NCBI GenBank assembly: GCA_034928535.1 | Contig: JAYFOV010000022.1 | Coordinates: forward strand, 155,938-219,937 | Direction: 5' to 3' | From: CAXXOK01 sp001604115 | Lineage (GTDB): Bacteria > Bacillota > Clostridia > Christensenellales > Aristaeellaceae | Length of the DNA stretch: 64,000 nt | Part shown: piece after piece, positions 25,587-34,158 of the stretch | Position numbering within the stretch: the stretch's first letter is position 1 | How the letters are laid out: the number at the start of each line of letters is the position of its first letter | Notes under the pieces: generated by a model | The model's input: only the letters and a program-made list of their open reading frames with translations | Told to the model about the DNA's origin: nothing | Databases searched by the model: none | Program-made: the position numbers and the translations under genes

Positions 25587-27206
25587 TTATGGGAGCCTGA
25601 TCGCCTTTGCATAATCGATCTGATACGGACTGGCATGGTAAGGGATCGCGATTGTTTCCACAGCGCTGACCGCCACTTGACCTTGCTGGTACAGTGGGAT
25701 TAGCACCATGTAATCCATCAGAATGTTTTCCGCTTCATGCATAGCACCCCAGCGCGCCACCGGATCCAGCATCAGCGAACCATCGGTAATACTTTCCATC
25801 AATTCCTGATAGGCTTGAATGTTCCATTTCCCATATTGATTGGGGTCGTTATCCATCCACATGCGCAAAAAAGCCTGTGGGTCAGGGTACTGCGCCTGAT
25901 AATGGGTCAGGCACAGCTGAAAATCGCCCGAGGCCAAACTCTGCTGCACCTCATGTGCGGGCTTAACCGTTACGGAGATCTTGATGCCAGGCAGGGCAGC
26001 CTCCCAATGGGTTCGAAGGTACATGCCCACCTTGCGGGAAAACGAATCATCCGGCACAAGCAAGTCCAAATGGACTTCCTGTTTGCGTAGCATCTCAAGC
26101 GTCTCGCTCAAATTTTCAGATGCCGGTTCATTATGCGCTGCATCCAAGGCAACAGGCATGCTTCGAAAATCCGTTCCATCCGCACCCACTGCCAACCCTT
26201 CCGGAATCACAAATATAGCAGGAACATAATCTGAACCCAGTAGCCGGCACAGCTCCTGCCGGTCTATCACATCGCTGAGCGTTTTTCGGATGCTGATTTT
26301 GCGAAGCATCGGCACATTTTGTTGGTTCACGGCAAGGTAACCCAAGGTATCCATACCTGATAAAAACGCCACACTGCCCTCGGGCTCTGTTGCCCCGGAA
26401 AAACCCGTGCAAATGTCTACTTCCCCCTGCTGTAAAGCACGCCATGCCGCCTCCTGCTGCGGGTAGGCTTCCATTTCAAGCTGCCTAAACAGCACTGGCG
26501 GCGCGTCATCTGCTTCCGGCGTGTACTGCATGGAAATACTTCGATTGGGAATGAATGCTGTGATAGCGTAACTTCCGCAGGTCAGCATGGTGTCGGGGGA
26601 TGTAGCATACTGCGTGCCCATCGCTGTAACCCACGCACGGTTGGCCGGGAACAGGGCAGGATAGCAGAGCAAGGCCGGGAAAAACGCCACCGGGGCATCT
26701 AACGTTACCACGAGTTCCCGCTCGCCGTTGGCACGGACACCCAATGATTCTGGCGACAGCGCACCGTGGAGGATACCGGCTGCGTTCTGAATCCTGCCCA
26801 CGTCCGCCAGCATGGCGGCCTGTGTGTTCTTGAAAGCCGGATCAAAAGCACGTTGCCAGCCGAATACAAAATCATCCGCAGTGATGGGCGCCCCGTTGGA
26901 CCAAAAAGCGTCGTCCCGGATGCGAAAAGTATAGGTGCAGCCATCATCACTGATTTCGGTGGTCGCTGCCAAGGCTTGCACCGGCATGCCGTTTGCGTCC
27001 CGTTGGTAAAGGCCTCGCATGCATGCTTGGATGGCCAGTTGTGCATACTCATCCGTTTCACGCTGCGCATCCATCGTAGCGGGTACCGATTGCAGCGCCA
27101 CGCGCAAGAAATCCTGCGTGGACGCATGCCCCATCGGGATGTTCGCCAGCAGCTGCGCGCATAGCATCACGAGTACTGCCAACATTCGGCTTTGATTTCT
27201 GTTCAA
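25587..27206 (-). CDS. Orphan oligopeptide-type ABC substrate-binding protein (SBP family 5)
   Basis: A 539-residue OppA-like protein. It has a Sec signal (residues 1-28, cleavage after GHA) and the family-5 strand YTFRIRDDAFWSNGAPITADD near residue 95. Domain order is normal, ending in a FLRMWMDNDPNQYGKW segment. No lipobox Cys is present. The start is TTG 27206, 8 bases after AGTAGG. No permease or ATPase gene is nearby, so it either serves a transporter encoded elsewhere or acts as a peptide sensor. Confidence 0.9.
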   Translation of the reverse strand: MNRNQSRMLAVLVMLCAQLLANIPMGHASTQDFLRVALQSVPATMDAQRETDEYAQLAIQACMRGLYQRDANGMPVQALAATTEISDDGCTYTFRIRDDAFWSNGAPITADDFVFGWQRAFDPAFKNTQAAMLADVGRIQNAAGILHGALSPESLGVRANGERELVVTLDAPVAFFPALLCYPALFPANRAWVTAMGTQYATSPDTMLTCGSYAITAFIPNRSISMQYTPEADDAPPVLFRQLEMEAYPQQEAAWRALQQGEVDICTGFSGATEPEGSVAFLSGMDTLGYLAVNQQNVPMLRKISIRKTLSDVIDRQELCRLLGSDYVPAIFVIPEGLAVGADGTDFRSMPVALDAAHNEPASENLSETLEMLRKQEVHLDLLVPDDSFSRKVGMYLRTHWEAALPGIKISVTVKPAHEVQQSLASGDFQLCLTHYQAQYPDPQAFLRMWMDNDPNQYGKWNIQAYQELMESITDGSLMLDPVARWGAMHEAENILMDYMVLIPLYQQGQVAVSAVETIAIPYHASPYQIDYAKAIRLP

Positions 27207-27267
27207 TAGAAGAACCTACTTTCCAGGCAGGATTGCAGAAGCCTTTGCAAACTGCAATACGCTCAGG

Positions 27268-27510
27268 TCATATTCCGCGATAAGGCATGCCCATATACAG
27301 TGTGCCCAGCCGAAGCTCCCGGATCATTTGTTCAATACGTTTGCATCTGGTTTCCTCTCGCTTTGCACGGGCAAACCAACCCAGATAGTCGTTTTGTTGG
27401 TATGCTGGCCGCCGAAGGTACGCATCCATGAGCCCTTCGGCATGAAGGCGAGCACGCACCGCTTCGGGCATGGGATGGATCGGTCGTTTCAGCGTCGAGA
27501 AATCAGCCAT
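27268..27510 (-). CDS. YdeI/OmpD-associated-like small protein
   Basis: An 80-residue protein. The C-terminal-domain signature PEAVRARLHAEGLMDAY...RPAYQQNDYLGWFARAKREETRCKRI matches the YdeI/OmpD-associated family tail. ATG 27510 follows GGAG by 8 bases; the frame further upstream runs into the tRNA promoter and is not coding. In other bacteria this domain is fused to DUF1905; here it is stand-alone. Function unknown. Confidence 0.82.
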   Translation of the reverse strand: MADFSTLKRPIHPMPEAVRARLHAEGLMDAYLRRPAYQQNDYLGWFARAKREETRCKRIEQMIRELRLGTLYMGMPYRGI

Positions 27511-27736
27511 GATGCACTCTCCTCTACCTTTACGATCCGCTTGGCATAATAGCGTCCGAAGCCTTAGCGGACGATTGCCTTTGATTATAACACATTTCCT
27601 CCCAGAACCGAAAACCCTTATGCCATCTTCAGATGAGGCAGCGCCCTGTAACCGCCATCCTGCTTGTTCGATTGCACCAAGCGGTGCATGATGTTGTTTC
27701 ATCACAAATTTTCGCTGCAAATCCTTGAAAAATTGC

Positions 27737-27765
27737 TTGACAATAGATCGATTAAAAGTTATACT
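27737..27765 (+). promoter_or_regulatory. Promoter of tRNA-Trp
   Basis: TTGACA (27737-27742), exactly 17 bases, TATACT (27760-27765). Transcription would start about 10 bases before the mature tRNA. Confidence 0.85.
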
Positions 27766-27781
27766 TGCAGACGTGTTCCGT

Positions 27782-27855
27782 AGGGGCATGGTGTAATGGT
27801 AACACGTGGGTCTCCAAAACCTTTGTTGAGGGTTCGAGTCCTTCTGCCCCTGCCA
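27782..27855 (+). tRNA. tRNA-Trp (anticodon CCA)
   Basis: Acceptor stem AGGGGCA/TGCCCCT (7 bp), D-stem GTGT/ACAC, anticodon loop CTCCAAA giving anticodon CCA, T-arm GAGGG TTCGAGT CCTTC, discriminator G and an encoded 3' CCA. The outermost anticodon-stem pair is a T-T mismatch and the next a G-T wobble. Read UGG codons as Trp. Confidence 0.95.
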
Positions 27856-27857
27856 TA

Positions 27858-27894
27858 GTGGGTCGCTTAGATTCGTTCAGGCGGCTCACTTTTT
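27858..27894 (+). terminator. Terminator of tRNA-Trp
   Basis: GTGGGTCGC (27858-27866) pairs with GCGGCTCAC (27881-27889) with two G-U pairs, followed at once by TTTTT. Confidence 0.75.
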
Positions 27895-27963
27895 GATTTC
27901 TTTCGTAAGCCGTTGAAGGTGGTTATATACTCCGGTGGGATACATAATCTTAACACTTCACAG

Positions 27964-28003
27964 CTACAAAAAACCCCTGCAGTTACACAGGGGTTTTTTG
28001 TAG
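27964..28003. terminator. Strong bidirectional terminator
   Basis: Perfect 16-bp inverted repeat CTACAAAAAACCCCTG (27964-27979) / CAGGGGTTTTTTGTAG (27988-28003) with an 8-base loop. It separates tRNA-Trp from the minus-strand YitT gene and its downstream remnant. Confidence 0.92.
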
Positions 28004-28034
28004 CCATTTCTGATAATCCACTTGGATTGCGCTT

Positions 28035-28238
28035 TCAAACGGCTTGAAATAAGAGCAGATCCGTTTCAACCCACCGTCGTTGTTCAGCCGTATCCCAAGC
28101 CGTCATCCACCCATCATCGCGGCTTTTCCCTTGCCGCTCATAAATGGCGTTTGCGTCTGAAAACTCCCGATTAAAACGCCTGAACGTTGTGCTACTCGAA
28201 TCAAAATTCGCTTTTGCGATTGTTCCCTGCCGGCAGCG
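28035..28238 (-). pseudogene. Possible gene remnant (C-terminal fragment) downstream of yitT-like gene
   Basis: A 67-codon open frame, bounded upstream by TAA at 28239-28241 and ending TGA at 28035-28037. It has no ATG/GTG start or ribosome site at its head. The reading STTFRRFNREFSDANAIYER and AWDTAEQRRWVETDLLLF has ordinary protein composition, unlike the other frames, so it may be the end of a decayed gene. I cannot name the parent family. It could also be chance. Confidence 0.3.
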
Positions 28239-28245
28239 TTACGCT

Positions 28246-29106
28246 TCAGGCACCCTCCCGAAGATCGCGAAACCCTTCCCCCAGAACCTCGTGCGCATCG
28301 GTAATAAACACAAAGGCACGTTCATCCTCCATACGCACAATGGATTTAAGCCGAGCCACCTCCTGCGCGGAAACGATGCACAGCAGCAGCGGGCGATCAT
28401 CCCCGCGGAATCCGCCCTTGGCGTTGATGATCGTCAAACCCCGCCCAAGTTCATTCATCAGTTTATCCTTGACTTTTTCGGTCTGCGCCGTAATGATATA
28501 GCAGGCCTTTTGCCGGTCGAAACCCTCCACCACAGCATCGATGACCCGGGATCCAATATAAATGCTGATGAAAGCATACAATGCCGACTCCGCCGTGATA
28601 AAGAAGCCTGCCGCCAGTACGACGCAAAAATCAATAAAAAACAGAAATGCGCCCACTGAAATATGCGGAAAGCGCGAATGCACCATGCGGGCGATCATAT
28701 CACTGCCACCCGTGGTGGCGCTGCCGCGCAAAATCAGCCCCAGGCCAACGCCCATCAAGGCTCCGCCAAAGAGGGAACCCAGCAGCATATCATGCGTGAG
28801 CATCGGCAGCGGCATCCAGTCAATCAACAGGGAAAACACAATGGTGGCCACCAGCGAGCGGAAAGCAAACACTCGACCCATGGACTGGTAGCCGATGATA
28901 AACAGCGGCACGTTCATCACAAGGCTTGTGGTGCCGACCGGCCATTGAAACAGCGAGTTGAGCACCGTGGCCACACCGGTGACACCCCCCGGCGCAATGG
29001 CGTTGGGTACCAGAAACATGGGGTATGCGGCCGCACCCAAAACACAGCCCAGCAGGATCTGTACATAGGCAAGCACGCGTTCGTGGCGCAGGTTCAAACG
29101 GCTCAT
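28246..29106 (-). CDS. YitT family membrane protein (DUF161 + DUF2179)
   Basis: A 286-residue protein. Five or six transmembrane segments make up residues 12-185 (NAIAPGGVTGVATVL, SATTGGSDMIAR are family motifs), followed by a cytoplasmic DUF2179 domain (YIITAQTEKVKDKLMNELGR to VFITDAHEVLGEGF). AAAGGAG precedes the ATG by about 9 bases. Transport substrate is unknown for the family. A TATAAT -10 box at 29213-29218 (minus) gives a transcript starting with the hairpin at 29167-29199. Confidence 0.92.
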   Translation of the reverse strand: MSRLNLRHERVLAYVQILLGCVLGAAAYPMFLVPNAIAPGGVTGVATVLNSLFQWPVGTTSLVMNVPLFIIGYQSMGRVFAFRSLVATIVFSLLIDWMPLPMLTHDMLLGSLFGGALMGVGLGLILRGSATTGGSDMIARMVHSRFPHISVGAFLFFIDFCVVLAAGFFITAESALYAFISIYIGSRVIDAVVEGFDRQKACYIITAQTEKVKDKLMNELGRGLTIINAKGGFRGDDRPLLLCIVSAQEVARLKSIVRMEDERAFVFITDAHEVLGEGFRDLREGA

Positions 29107-29166
29107 GATCTAAACTCCTTTGCAGATCGGCACATGCCGTGCATTGCGGCATGATTGCGCATGGAT

Positions 29167-29205
29167 ATCGGCTTGCCGATGCATGCGCGGCAAGCCGATG
29201 TTTTT
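29167..29205. terminator. Hairpin at the 5' end of the yitT-like transcript
   Basis: Perfect 12-bp arms ATCGGCTTGCCG (29167-29178) and CGGCAAGCCGAT (29188-29199). Read on the plus strand it is followed by GTTTTT and looks like a terminator. Read on the minus strand it is the first structure of the YitT leader, where it could protect the 5' end. Confidence 0.6.
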
Positions 29206-29326
29206 CGTTTGTATTATAGCATAGACACTTCTCCTGCGAAAGAACCCATCGCAGTAGCGCAGCAAAGCGCTAGATTGGATTGCCCCAACTGAAGGCTTAT
29301 GCCTCACCAATAAAAAAGCTTCCATA

Positions 29327-29365
29327 GCAAAAAGGCCACCCGAACATATCGGGTGGCCTTTTTGC
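29327..29365 (-). terminator. Terminator of the SPFH operon
   Basis: Perfect 17-bp stem (29327-29343 with 29349-29365) around loop ACATA, with AAAAA/TTTTT built into the arms, directly after the SPFH gene stop. Confidence 0.9.
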
Positions 29366-29386
29366 TTTGTATTCCTCACGGCAATT

Positions 29387-30442
29387 TTACACTTTTTGAC
29401 CGCAGGCAGGGCAGAATTTGGCACCCGGCTGCAGTTCTGCGCCACAGCCCGCGCACTTGGAAGCCACCGCCTGAGCCGCACCGCACTCGGGGCAGAAGCG
29501 GCTACCCTGCGCAATCGGCTTTGCACAGTTAACGCAAGGTACGGTTGCTGTCTGCTGCGCGCCTGCATTGGCAGGACTGCCGTTGAGGCTCTGGTTAAAC
29601 ATTTGCCCCATGGCCGCACCGGCACCCATGCCCACACCCATCCCGGCAAAACCACCGCCACTGGGGTTGTTGGCCGCTTCCCGCATGGCTTCTGCTGCCT
29701 GGAATTGCGTGTACTTGTTCAAATCGCCCACCACACCCATGGAGGTGCGCTTGTCGATGCTCTTTTCCACTTCTTCCGGAAGGCTGATGTTTTCGATCAC
29801 AAAGCTGGTCAAACCCAGACCCAGCGCTTCCAGCTTGGGCGCCAAGGCGCGCAATGCATACTGGCTGAGCTCTTCATAGTTCGCGGCCAGATCCAGTGCG
29901 GGGATCTTGCTTTCGGCAATCGCATCACTCAAGCCGGAAACCAGCGAACGCTTGATTTGCCCTTCCACATCCTCCACTGTAAAGAGGCTGTTGGTACCAA
30001 ACACTTCCTTCAGGAAAACTTCCGGGTTTGTCACGCGGAAAGCATAAATGCCAAACGCGCGAATACGGATCATGCCAAATTCGGCATCGCGCATCATGAC
30101 CGGATTGCTTGTGCCCCATTTGCGATCCAGGAACTGCTTGGTGTTGATAAAATACAGATCCGCCTTGAAAGGCGAGTTAAAGCCAAACTTCCAGGACTTG
30201 AGCGCAGTCATGATGGGCATGTTCTGTGTGGTAAGCTCATAGCGGCCAGGCTGATATACATCCGCCAGCTGCCCTTCGTTCACAAACACCGCAACCTGAC
30301 TCTCGCGCACAGTCAGCTGAGCGCCCATCATGATTTCTTTGCCATTCATATCATAACGGTGCACCATGGTGTTCTGGGAATCGTCTTTCCACTCGATCAC
30401 ATCGATCAATTGGCTGGTCACAATGTTTTTGAAGAAGCCCAT
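29387..30442 (-). CDS. SPFH-domain protein with C-terminal zinc ribbons
   Basis: A 351-residue cytoplasmic protein. The N-terminal ~270 residues form an SPFH-like core (IEWKDDSQNTMVHRYD, VRESQVAVFVNEGQ, PGRYELTTQNMP), then a Gly/Ala-rich linker (GGGFAGMGVGMGAGAAMG). Two zinc ribbons follow: CVNCAKPIAQGSRFCPECG and CAGCGAELQPGAKFCPACG. No membrane segment. ATG 30442 is preceded by AGAGGGG; the 36-base upstream extension has no ribosome site of its own. It is the second gene of an operon with the receiver-like protein. SPFH/zinc-ribbon proteins of this layout (virion-core-like) are often near kinase/phosphatase stress modules, such as the triad at 35.8-38.4 kb. Confidence 0.9.
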   Translation of the reverse strand: MGFFKNIVTSQLIDVIEWKDDSQNTMVHRYDMNGKEIMMGAQLTVRESQVAVFVNEGQLADVYQPGRYELTTQNMPIMTALKSWKFGFNSPFKADLYFINTKQFLDRKWGTSNPVMMRDAEFGMIRIRAFGIYAFRVTNPEVFLKEVFGTNSLFTVEDVEGQIKRSLVSGLSDAIAESKIPALDLAANYEELSQYALRALAPKLEALGLGLTSFVIENISLPEEVEKSIDKRTSMGVVGDLNKYTQFQAAEAMREAANNPSGGGFAGMGVGMGAGAAMGQMFNQSLNGSPANAGAQQTATVPCVNCAKPIAQGSRFCPECGAAQAVASKCAGCGAELQPGAKFCPACGQKV

Positions 30443-30470
30443 TTGCGTACCCCTCTCTACTGTTGGATGT

Positions 30471-31262
30471 TTATGCATTGCCGGCGAAATCCGTGAGCCC
30501 TTCCATGAGTACGATTTCGGATACCGTCATATGCAAACCCAAATAATTGTCGATTTGTTCAATGGTTTCGTCAATGTAGCTGCGCACTTTGTCTAAGGAA
30601 ATAGCATGCTTTGCCTCGTCGCGCTTAGGGGACACCAGAATGCGAATTTCTTCCGGCGTTACCACAGCCAAGTGGATGAGGGCCCGATCATGCTCTGTCC
30701 CGAAAAAGTTTTGCAGTGCCGTACCCAGGCGCTCGCTGCCGTAGTGCCACCGGCCGGAGATGAAGGCATCCCCCTCCGGAACGCTGATGCGCGCAAAAAC
30801 ACACGGACGATGCGGGTCGTCTGCACACCGGTACATACGCTGGTGGCTCAACACATACGCTTTGCTGGGTGCCAGACCGGAGAGGAGCCTTTTCATCCAA
30901 CGTTCGCGGGCAAGTCTGAAATAATAGCTTTCGTCATAATCATCATTGGAATCATCGGTGTGCAGCTGATTAAGCAGCAGCTCCACCTCTCGGATGATGT
31001 CCAACTGTTGATCCGCATCATGTGCGATTTCAAAAATCGGCATATCGGGTGCGTTATGATCCAGCCATTGATCCAGCTCCGCGTAGTCCGGCTCATCGTC
31101 GATCGCGATCGCGTCTATGTGGTGCTTACGCATGCACTCGATGGCTTCCGCAACCGTCTTGCGCAGGCGTGGCGCCTTGAAGCCCATGATTTCCCATCCT
31201 TGCATGGCGGCAAACATATCCTCGACCTTTTGGTCCCGTGTGACGATCAGAAGCCTGTACAC
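30471..31262 (-). CDS. Receiver-like protein without recognisable output domain
   Basis: A 263-residue protein. Residues 1-110 read as a CheY-like fold (YRLLIVTRDQKVEDMFAAM, then AIDDEPDYAELDQW in the phospho-acceptor area), but the acidic pocket and the conserved Lys are not standard. The rest (FRLARERWMKRLLSG onwards) resembles the middle domain of YesN-type regulators, yet the AraC HTH that should follow is absent. The start is GTG 31262, 6 bases after GGAGGG. It is first in the operon with the SPFH gene, 28 bases apart. It may be a signalling adaptor for the SPFH protein; this is inference. Confidence 0.68.
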   Translation of the reverse strand: MYRLLIVTRDQKVEDMFAAMQGWEIMGFKAPRLRKTVAEAIECMRKHHIDAIAIDDEPDYAELDQWLDHNAPDMPIFEIAHDADQQLDIIREVELLLNQLHTDDSNDDYDESYYFRLARERWMKRLLSGLAPSKAYVLSHQRMYRCADDPHRPCVFARISVPEGDAFISGRWHYGSERLGTALQNFFGTEHDRALIHLAVVTPEEIRILVSPKRDEAKHAISLDKVRSYIDETIEQIDNYLGLHMTVSEIVLMEGLTDFAGNA

Positions 31263-31295
31263 TCGCAACCCTCCATGTTCTTCACAATCGTCCCT

Positions 31296-31324
31296 ATTAT
31301 ACCCAATTGACAAATAAATTTCAA
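31296..31324 (-). promoter_or_regulatory. Promoter of receiver-like/SPFH operon
   Basis: On the minus strand TTGAAA (31319-31324), 17 bases, TATAAT (31296-31301), 34 bases upstream of the GTG start. Confidence 0.8.
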
Positions 31325-31658
31325 CGATTTTGGGAATTTGTGTCGAAAGGGGCAAGAACTAGGGACGTTTGCCAAACAGGATCAGCCGGTGCGCCATGCT
31401 TTCGCTTGGATGCCGAAACCCTTTACATAGGATGGTTTTCATGCAGCGTTTCTGCCTGCGCACCCCGGAAGCGCGCCAGCAGCCAACCCAGCGTGAAATA
31501 CCATGCCCGAAGTATAATCCATATCACGCCTTTGTGTGCCAGTTGCTGCCCGAAACCTTCGCTGGCGTGTCTGAAAGCATCCTGCCGGGTGCGCAGGGCT
31601 GATTCATCCGGCCTGCGGATCGGCCGCGGGCAGCGCCGGAGCGTTACCCTTTCCAACG

Positions 31659-31684
31659 CAAAAAAGGATAGCCTGCGCTACCCT
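31659..31684 (-). terminator. Terminator of the diguanylate cyclase gene
   Basis: On the minus strand AGGGTAGC, loop GCAG, GCTATCCT, then TTTTT. One wobble pair in the stem. Confidence 0.75.
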
Positions 31685-31775
31685 ATACCCCTTCACTTTT
31701 CTGTGACCATTCAGGATCAGTTTCCGCTTTGCCGCCAAAGCAAACGCGCACAATGCGCGGAAAGTCGCCCCCTGC

Positions 31776-32876
31776 TCAGGGTGCAATGCGATAACCGTTT
31801 TTCCCGTCGCGCTTGATTTGATACAGCTGTTGGTCGGCTTTGGCAAAAAGCTCATCATACCCCACGCCATGACAGGGACAGATGGCTATGCCAATGCTGC
31901 ATGTGAGGGATAGCCCTGTATGTTTGAACAGATGCTCCCGCACCATTTCGCACACCAATGCCGCCCTGCGGCGAATCAGTTTCCGATCCCCCGTGTTTTT
32001 CATCAGTGCCACAAACTCATCCCCGCCCACACGGCCCACGATATCCCCCGCGCGAAACTGGTGGAGCAGCAAATTCCCAAACTGCTCCAAGGCTTCATCA
32101 CCTGCCTGATGACCCATTTGATCGTTGATTTCCTTGAATTGATCCATATCGATCACAAACAGGGCGGAGGGTCGCGTGTTGGTCGACCCCTCCAAATAGA
32201 CACGGGCAGCATTTTCGGTGGCTGTTTTATTCATCAGTCCAGTCAGACTATCCACCGATGAAAGGCGGAGCAACTCATAGCGCAGGCTATACTCTCGTGT
32301 TCGCATGTCCAGCACAATCGCATCCGCCACAAGGCATATCGCCCAGGTGATCGCGCCCATCGTCAAATCCAGGCGGGCTTCTGCAGGCTGCTTGAACATC
32401 AGGCACAGCCCCATAAAAAGCAGGGTCATGGCCGTGACCATTGAGAAAGTTTGCCACAGCGGCAGAACAAACAGCATGGACAGCACCACCAAACTGGGCG
32501 CGAGCAGCATGCCCGGTTCACGCCTGCACGCGATGGATGTGCTGAACACCACCAGCAGCATCAGCGACAGGGTGAAGAGTATGCACACATAACGCAGGAC
32601 GCGTGTGCGCCACCGAAGCCGATCCGCGTAATGGCGAATCAAGATCGCATAGATCAGGTGACATATCAAACCAATAGCGTACAGCTGTACTTGCAGCAAG
32701 GAACGTTCGCCGACCTTGGCATACGCCAGCAGACAAATCAGAAACATGACTGCGATCACCGAGGAAATCTGCAGCATGTATAAATTTCCGTGAGCAATCT
32801 GCTCCCAGCATCTGCGGTAGTTCTTGATTTGGTTACTCACGTAACCGGCACACGCTCTGGATAGGCGCGTTTGCAT
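31776..32876 (-). CDS. Membrane diguanylate cyclase (GGDEF) with I-site
   Basis: A 366-residue protein. About six transmembrane segments fill residues 33-195, then a GGDEF domain (DSLTGLMNKTATEN, VGGDEFVALM). RAGD five residues before GGDEF is a complete RxxD product-inhibition site, unlike the other two GGDEF proteins in the window. GGAG lies 8 bases before ATG 32876. It should make c-di-GMP under feedback control; the membrane part is an unnamed sensor. Confidence 0.94.
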   Translation of the reverse strand: MQTRLSRACAGYVSNQIKNYRRCWEQIAHGNLYMLQISSVIAVMFLICLLAYAKVGERSLLQVQLYAIGLICHLIYAILIRHYADRLRWRTRVLRYVCILFTLSLMLLVVFSTSIACRREPGMLLAPSLVVLSMLFVLPLWQTFSMVTAMTLLFMGLCLMFKQPAEARLDLTMGAITWAICLVADAIVLDMRTREYSLRYELLRLSSVDSLTGLMNKTATENAARVYLEGSTNTRPSALFVIDMDQFKEINDQMGHQAGDEALEQFGNLLLHQFRAGDIVGRVGGDEFVALMKNTGDRKLIRRRAALVCEMVREHLFKHTGLSLTCSIGIAICPCHGVGYDELFAKADQQLYQIKRDGKNGYRIAP

Positions 32877-33084
32877 CTATGTCACTCCTGCCAAATCGCT
32901 TGGATAGAAATCAAATCCAAGGTTACATCGATCACATGTTTGTCATTATATCCCACCAATGGTCAATTTGCAAGTTCTTGCGAAAGAAAGACGTATGGCC
33001 TTGGATGTGATTGTTTTCCTTGCTTTTTGGAGCAGTTTCGCATATGCTGGTTATCGCAATCTCAAGGATAGGGGCAGATATCTA

Positions 33085-33975
33085 ATGGTGATCATGCAAC
33101 AAAAAAGTACCCTGCAAATGGCATTGTGCGCCATCATGTGGAGCTCTGCAGGCATTCTGATCAAATTGGTTCCCTGGAATGCGATGGTGATCGCCGGCAT
33201 CCGCAGCCTGATATGCGCCGGTGTATTTGCGCTCTATATGGCGGTGGCGCGTCGGCGCTTCGTGATATCAGCGGCCACGCTCAGGTTGGCGCTTACGGTG
33301 CCGGCCACCTGTTTATGCTTCATGCTGGCCAATAAAATGACCAGTGCCGCCAACGCTATCGTGCTGCAGTATACTGCGCCCGTGTTTCTCCTGCTTTATT
33401 CCTATCTGTTTCAGAAGCAGCGCTTCCGTGGCGGAGACTATCTGGCAGTGCTTTGCACGATGGTCGGTGTTGGGCTGTTCTTTCTGGATCAGTTGTCCGG
33501 TGGCGCCATTTATGGCAACCTGCTGGCGATTGCAGCCGGCGCATGCTTTGCGGGCACCATGTACTGTACTGCTACAGTGGATGAGGATGCGCGCCTGAGC
33601 GGCTTGATGCAAGGTCATCTGCTCACGGCCTTGATTGGACTCCCTTTCCTGTTGGTCTATGATACCGCTTTTACGCCGAGCGCGATGCTCGCCGTGTTGA
33701 TCCTGGGTGTTTTCCAGCTGGGCATCCCCTATATCCTGTACGGACTGGCCGCCAGCGGATGCACGCCGTTGGCGCTGACCCTGCTGGCCGCTCTGGAACC
33801 GATTTTGAATCCAATCTGGGTTTTCCTGTTTGTGGGTGAGGCTCCCGGACGCACCGCCCTGATTGGTGGGGCGGTGGTGCTGGTCAGCGTTAGCCTATGG
33901 TGCATTTGGGATGCGCGGCTCAAGTCCGGCGCCGCTGCGCAACATGAAAGCGCCACAACCGGTGTAGCCCAATAA
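33085..33975 (+). CDS. DMT superfamily transporter (EamA family)
   Basis: A 296-residue membrane protein with ten hydrophobic segments in two EamA repeats; IMWSSAGILIKLVPWNAMVIAGIR starts repeat 1 and ALEPILNPIWVFLFVGE is the typical end of repeat 2. ATG 33085 is about 9 bases after AGGGGC. The frame is open 126 bases further upstream, but that region lacks family similarity. It probably exports an amino acid or other metabolite. It is monocistronic and closed by the terminator at 34022. Confidence 0.9.
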   Translation: MVIMQQKSTLQMALCAIMWSSAGILIKLVPWNAMVIAGIRSLICAGVFALYMAVARRRFVISAATLRLALTVPATCLCFMLANKMTSAANAIVLQYTAPVFLLLYSYLFQKQRFRGGDYLAVLCTMVGVGLFFLDQLSGGAIYGNLLAIAAGACFAGTMYCTATVDEDARLSGLMQGHLLTALIGLPFLLVYDTAFTPSAMLAVLILGVFQLGIPYILYGLAASGCTPLALTLLAALEPILNPIWVFLFVGEAPGRTALIGGAVVLVSVSLWCIWDARLKSGAAAQHESATTGVAQ

Positions 33976-34021
33976 AGAGCACTCAGACATGTGCTGCTGC
34001 TTTGCCTCGGGGCACTTTCCC

Positions 34022-34061
34022 AAAAGCAAAACCACCGGTCGATCCGGTGGTTTTTGCTTTT
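34022..34061. terminator. Bidirectional terminator
   Basis: AAAGCAAAACCACCGG and CCGGTGGTTTTTGCTTT arms around TCGAT, with a one-base bulge. It serves the DMT gene (plus) and the zinc-ribbon membrane protein gene (minus). Confidence 0.88.
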
Positions 34062-34158
34062 ACGTTATCCATGGGCTGCCGCGCCATGTGTCACAACCCA
34101 TCATTGGGGTGTGAGGAGCATTCGGCATCGGCTCTACCCACTGCTTCATGGATACAAA

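Larger units (their letters stand above)
31263..31775. other. 513-base intergenic region
   Basis: Holds the promoter at 31296-31324 and a minus-strand terminator at 31659-31684. Frames of up to 77 codons exist (one on the minus strand at 31423-31656 with a hydrophobic stretch), but none has a ribosome site or recognisable family. Confidence 0.5.

Noticed and set aside
31423..31656. Minus-strand frame with a hydrophobic stretch
   Set aside because: It starts just inside the terminator of the upstream gene, lacks a ribosome site and matches nothing known.
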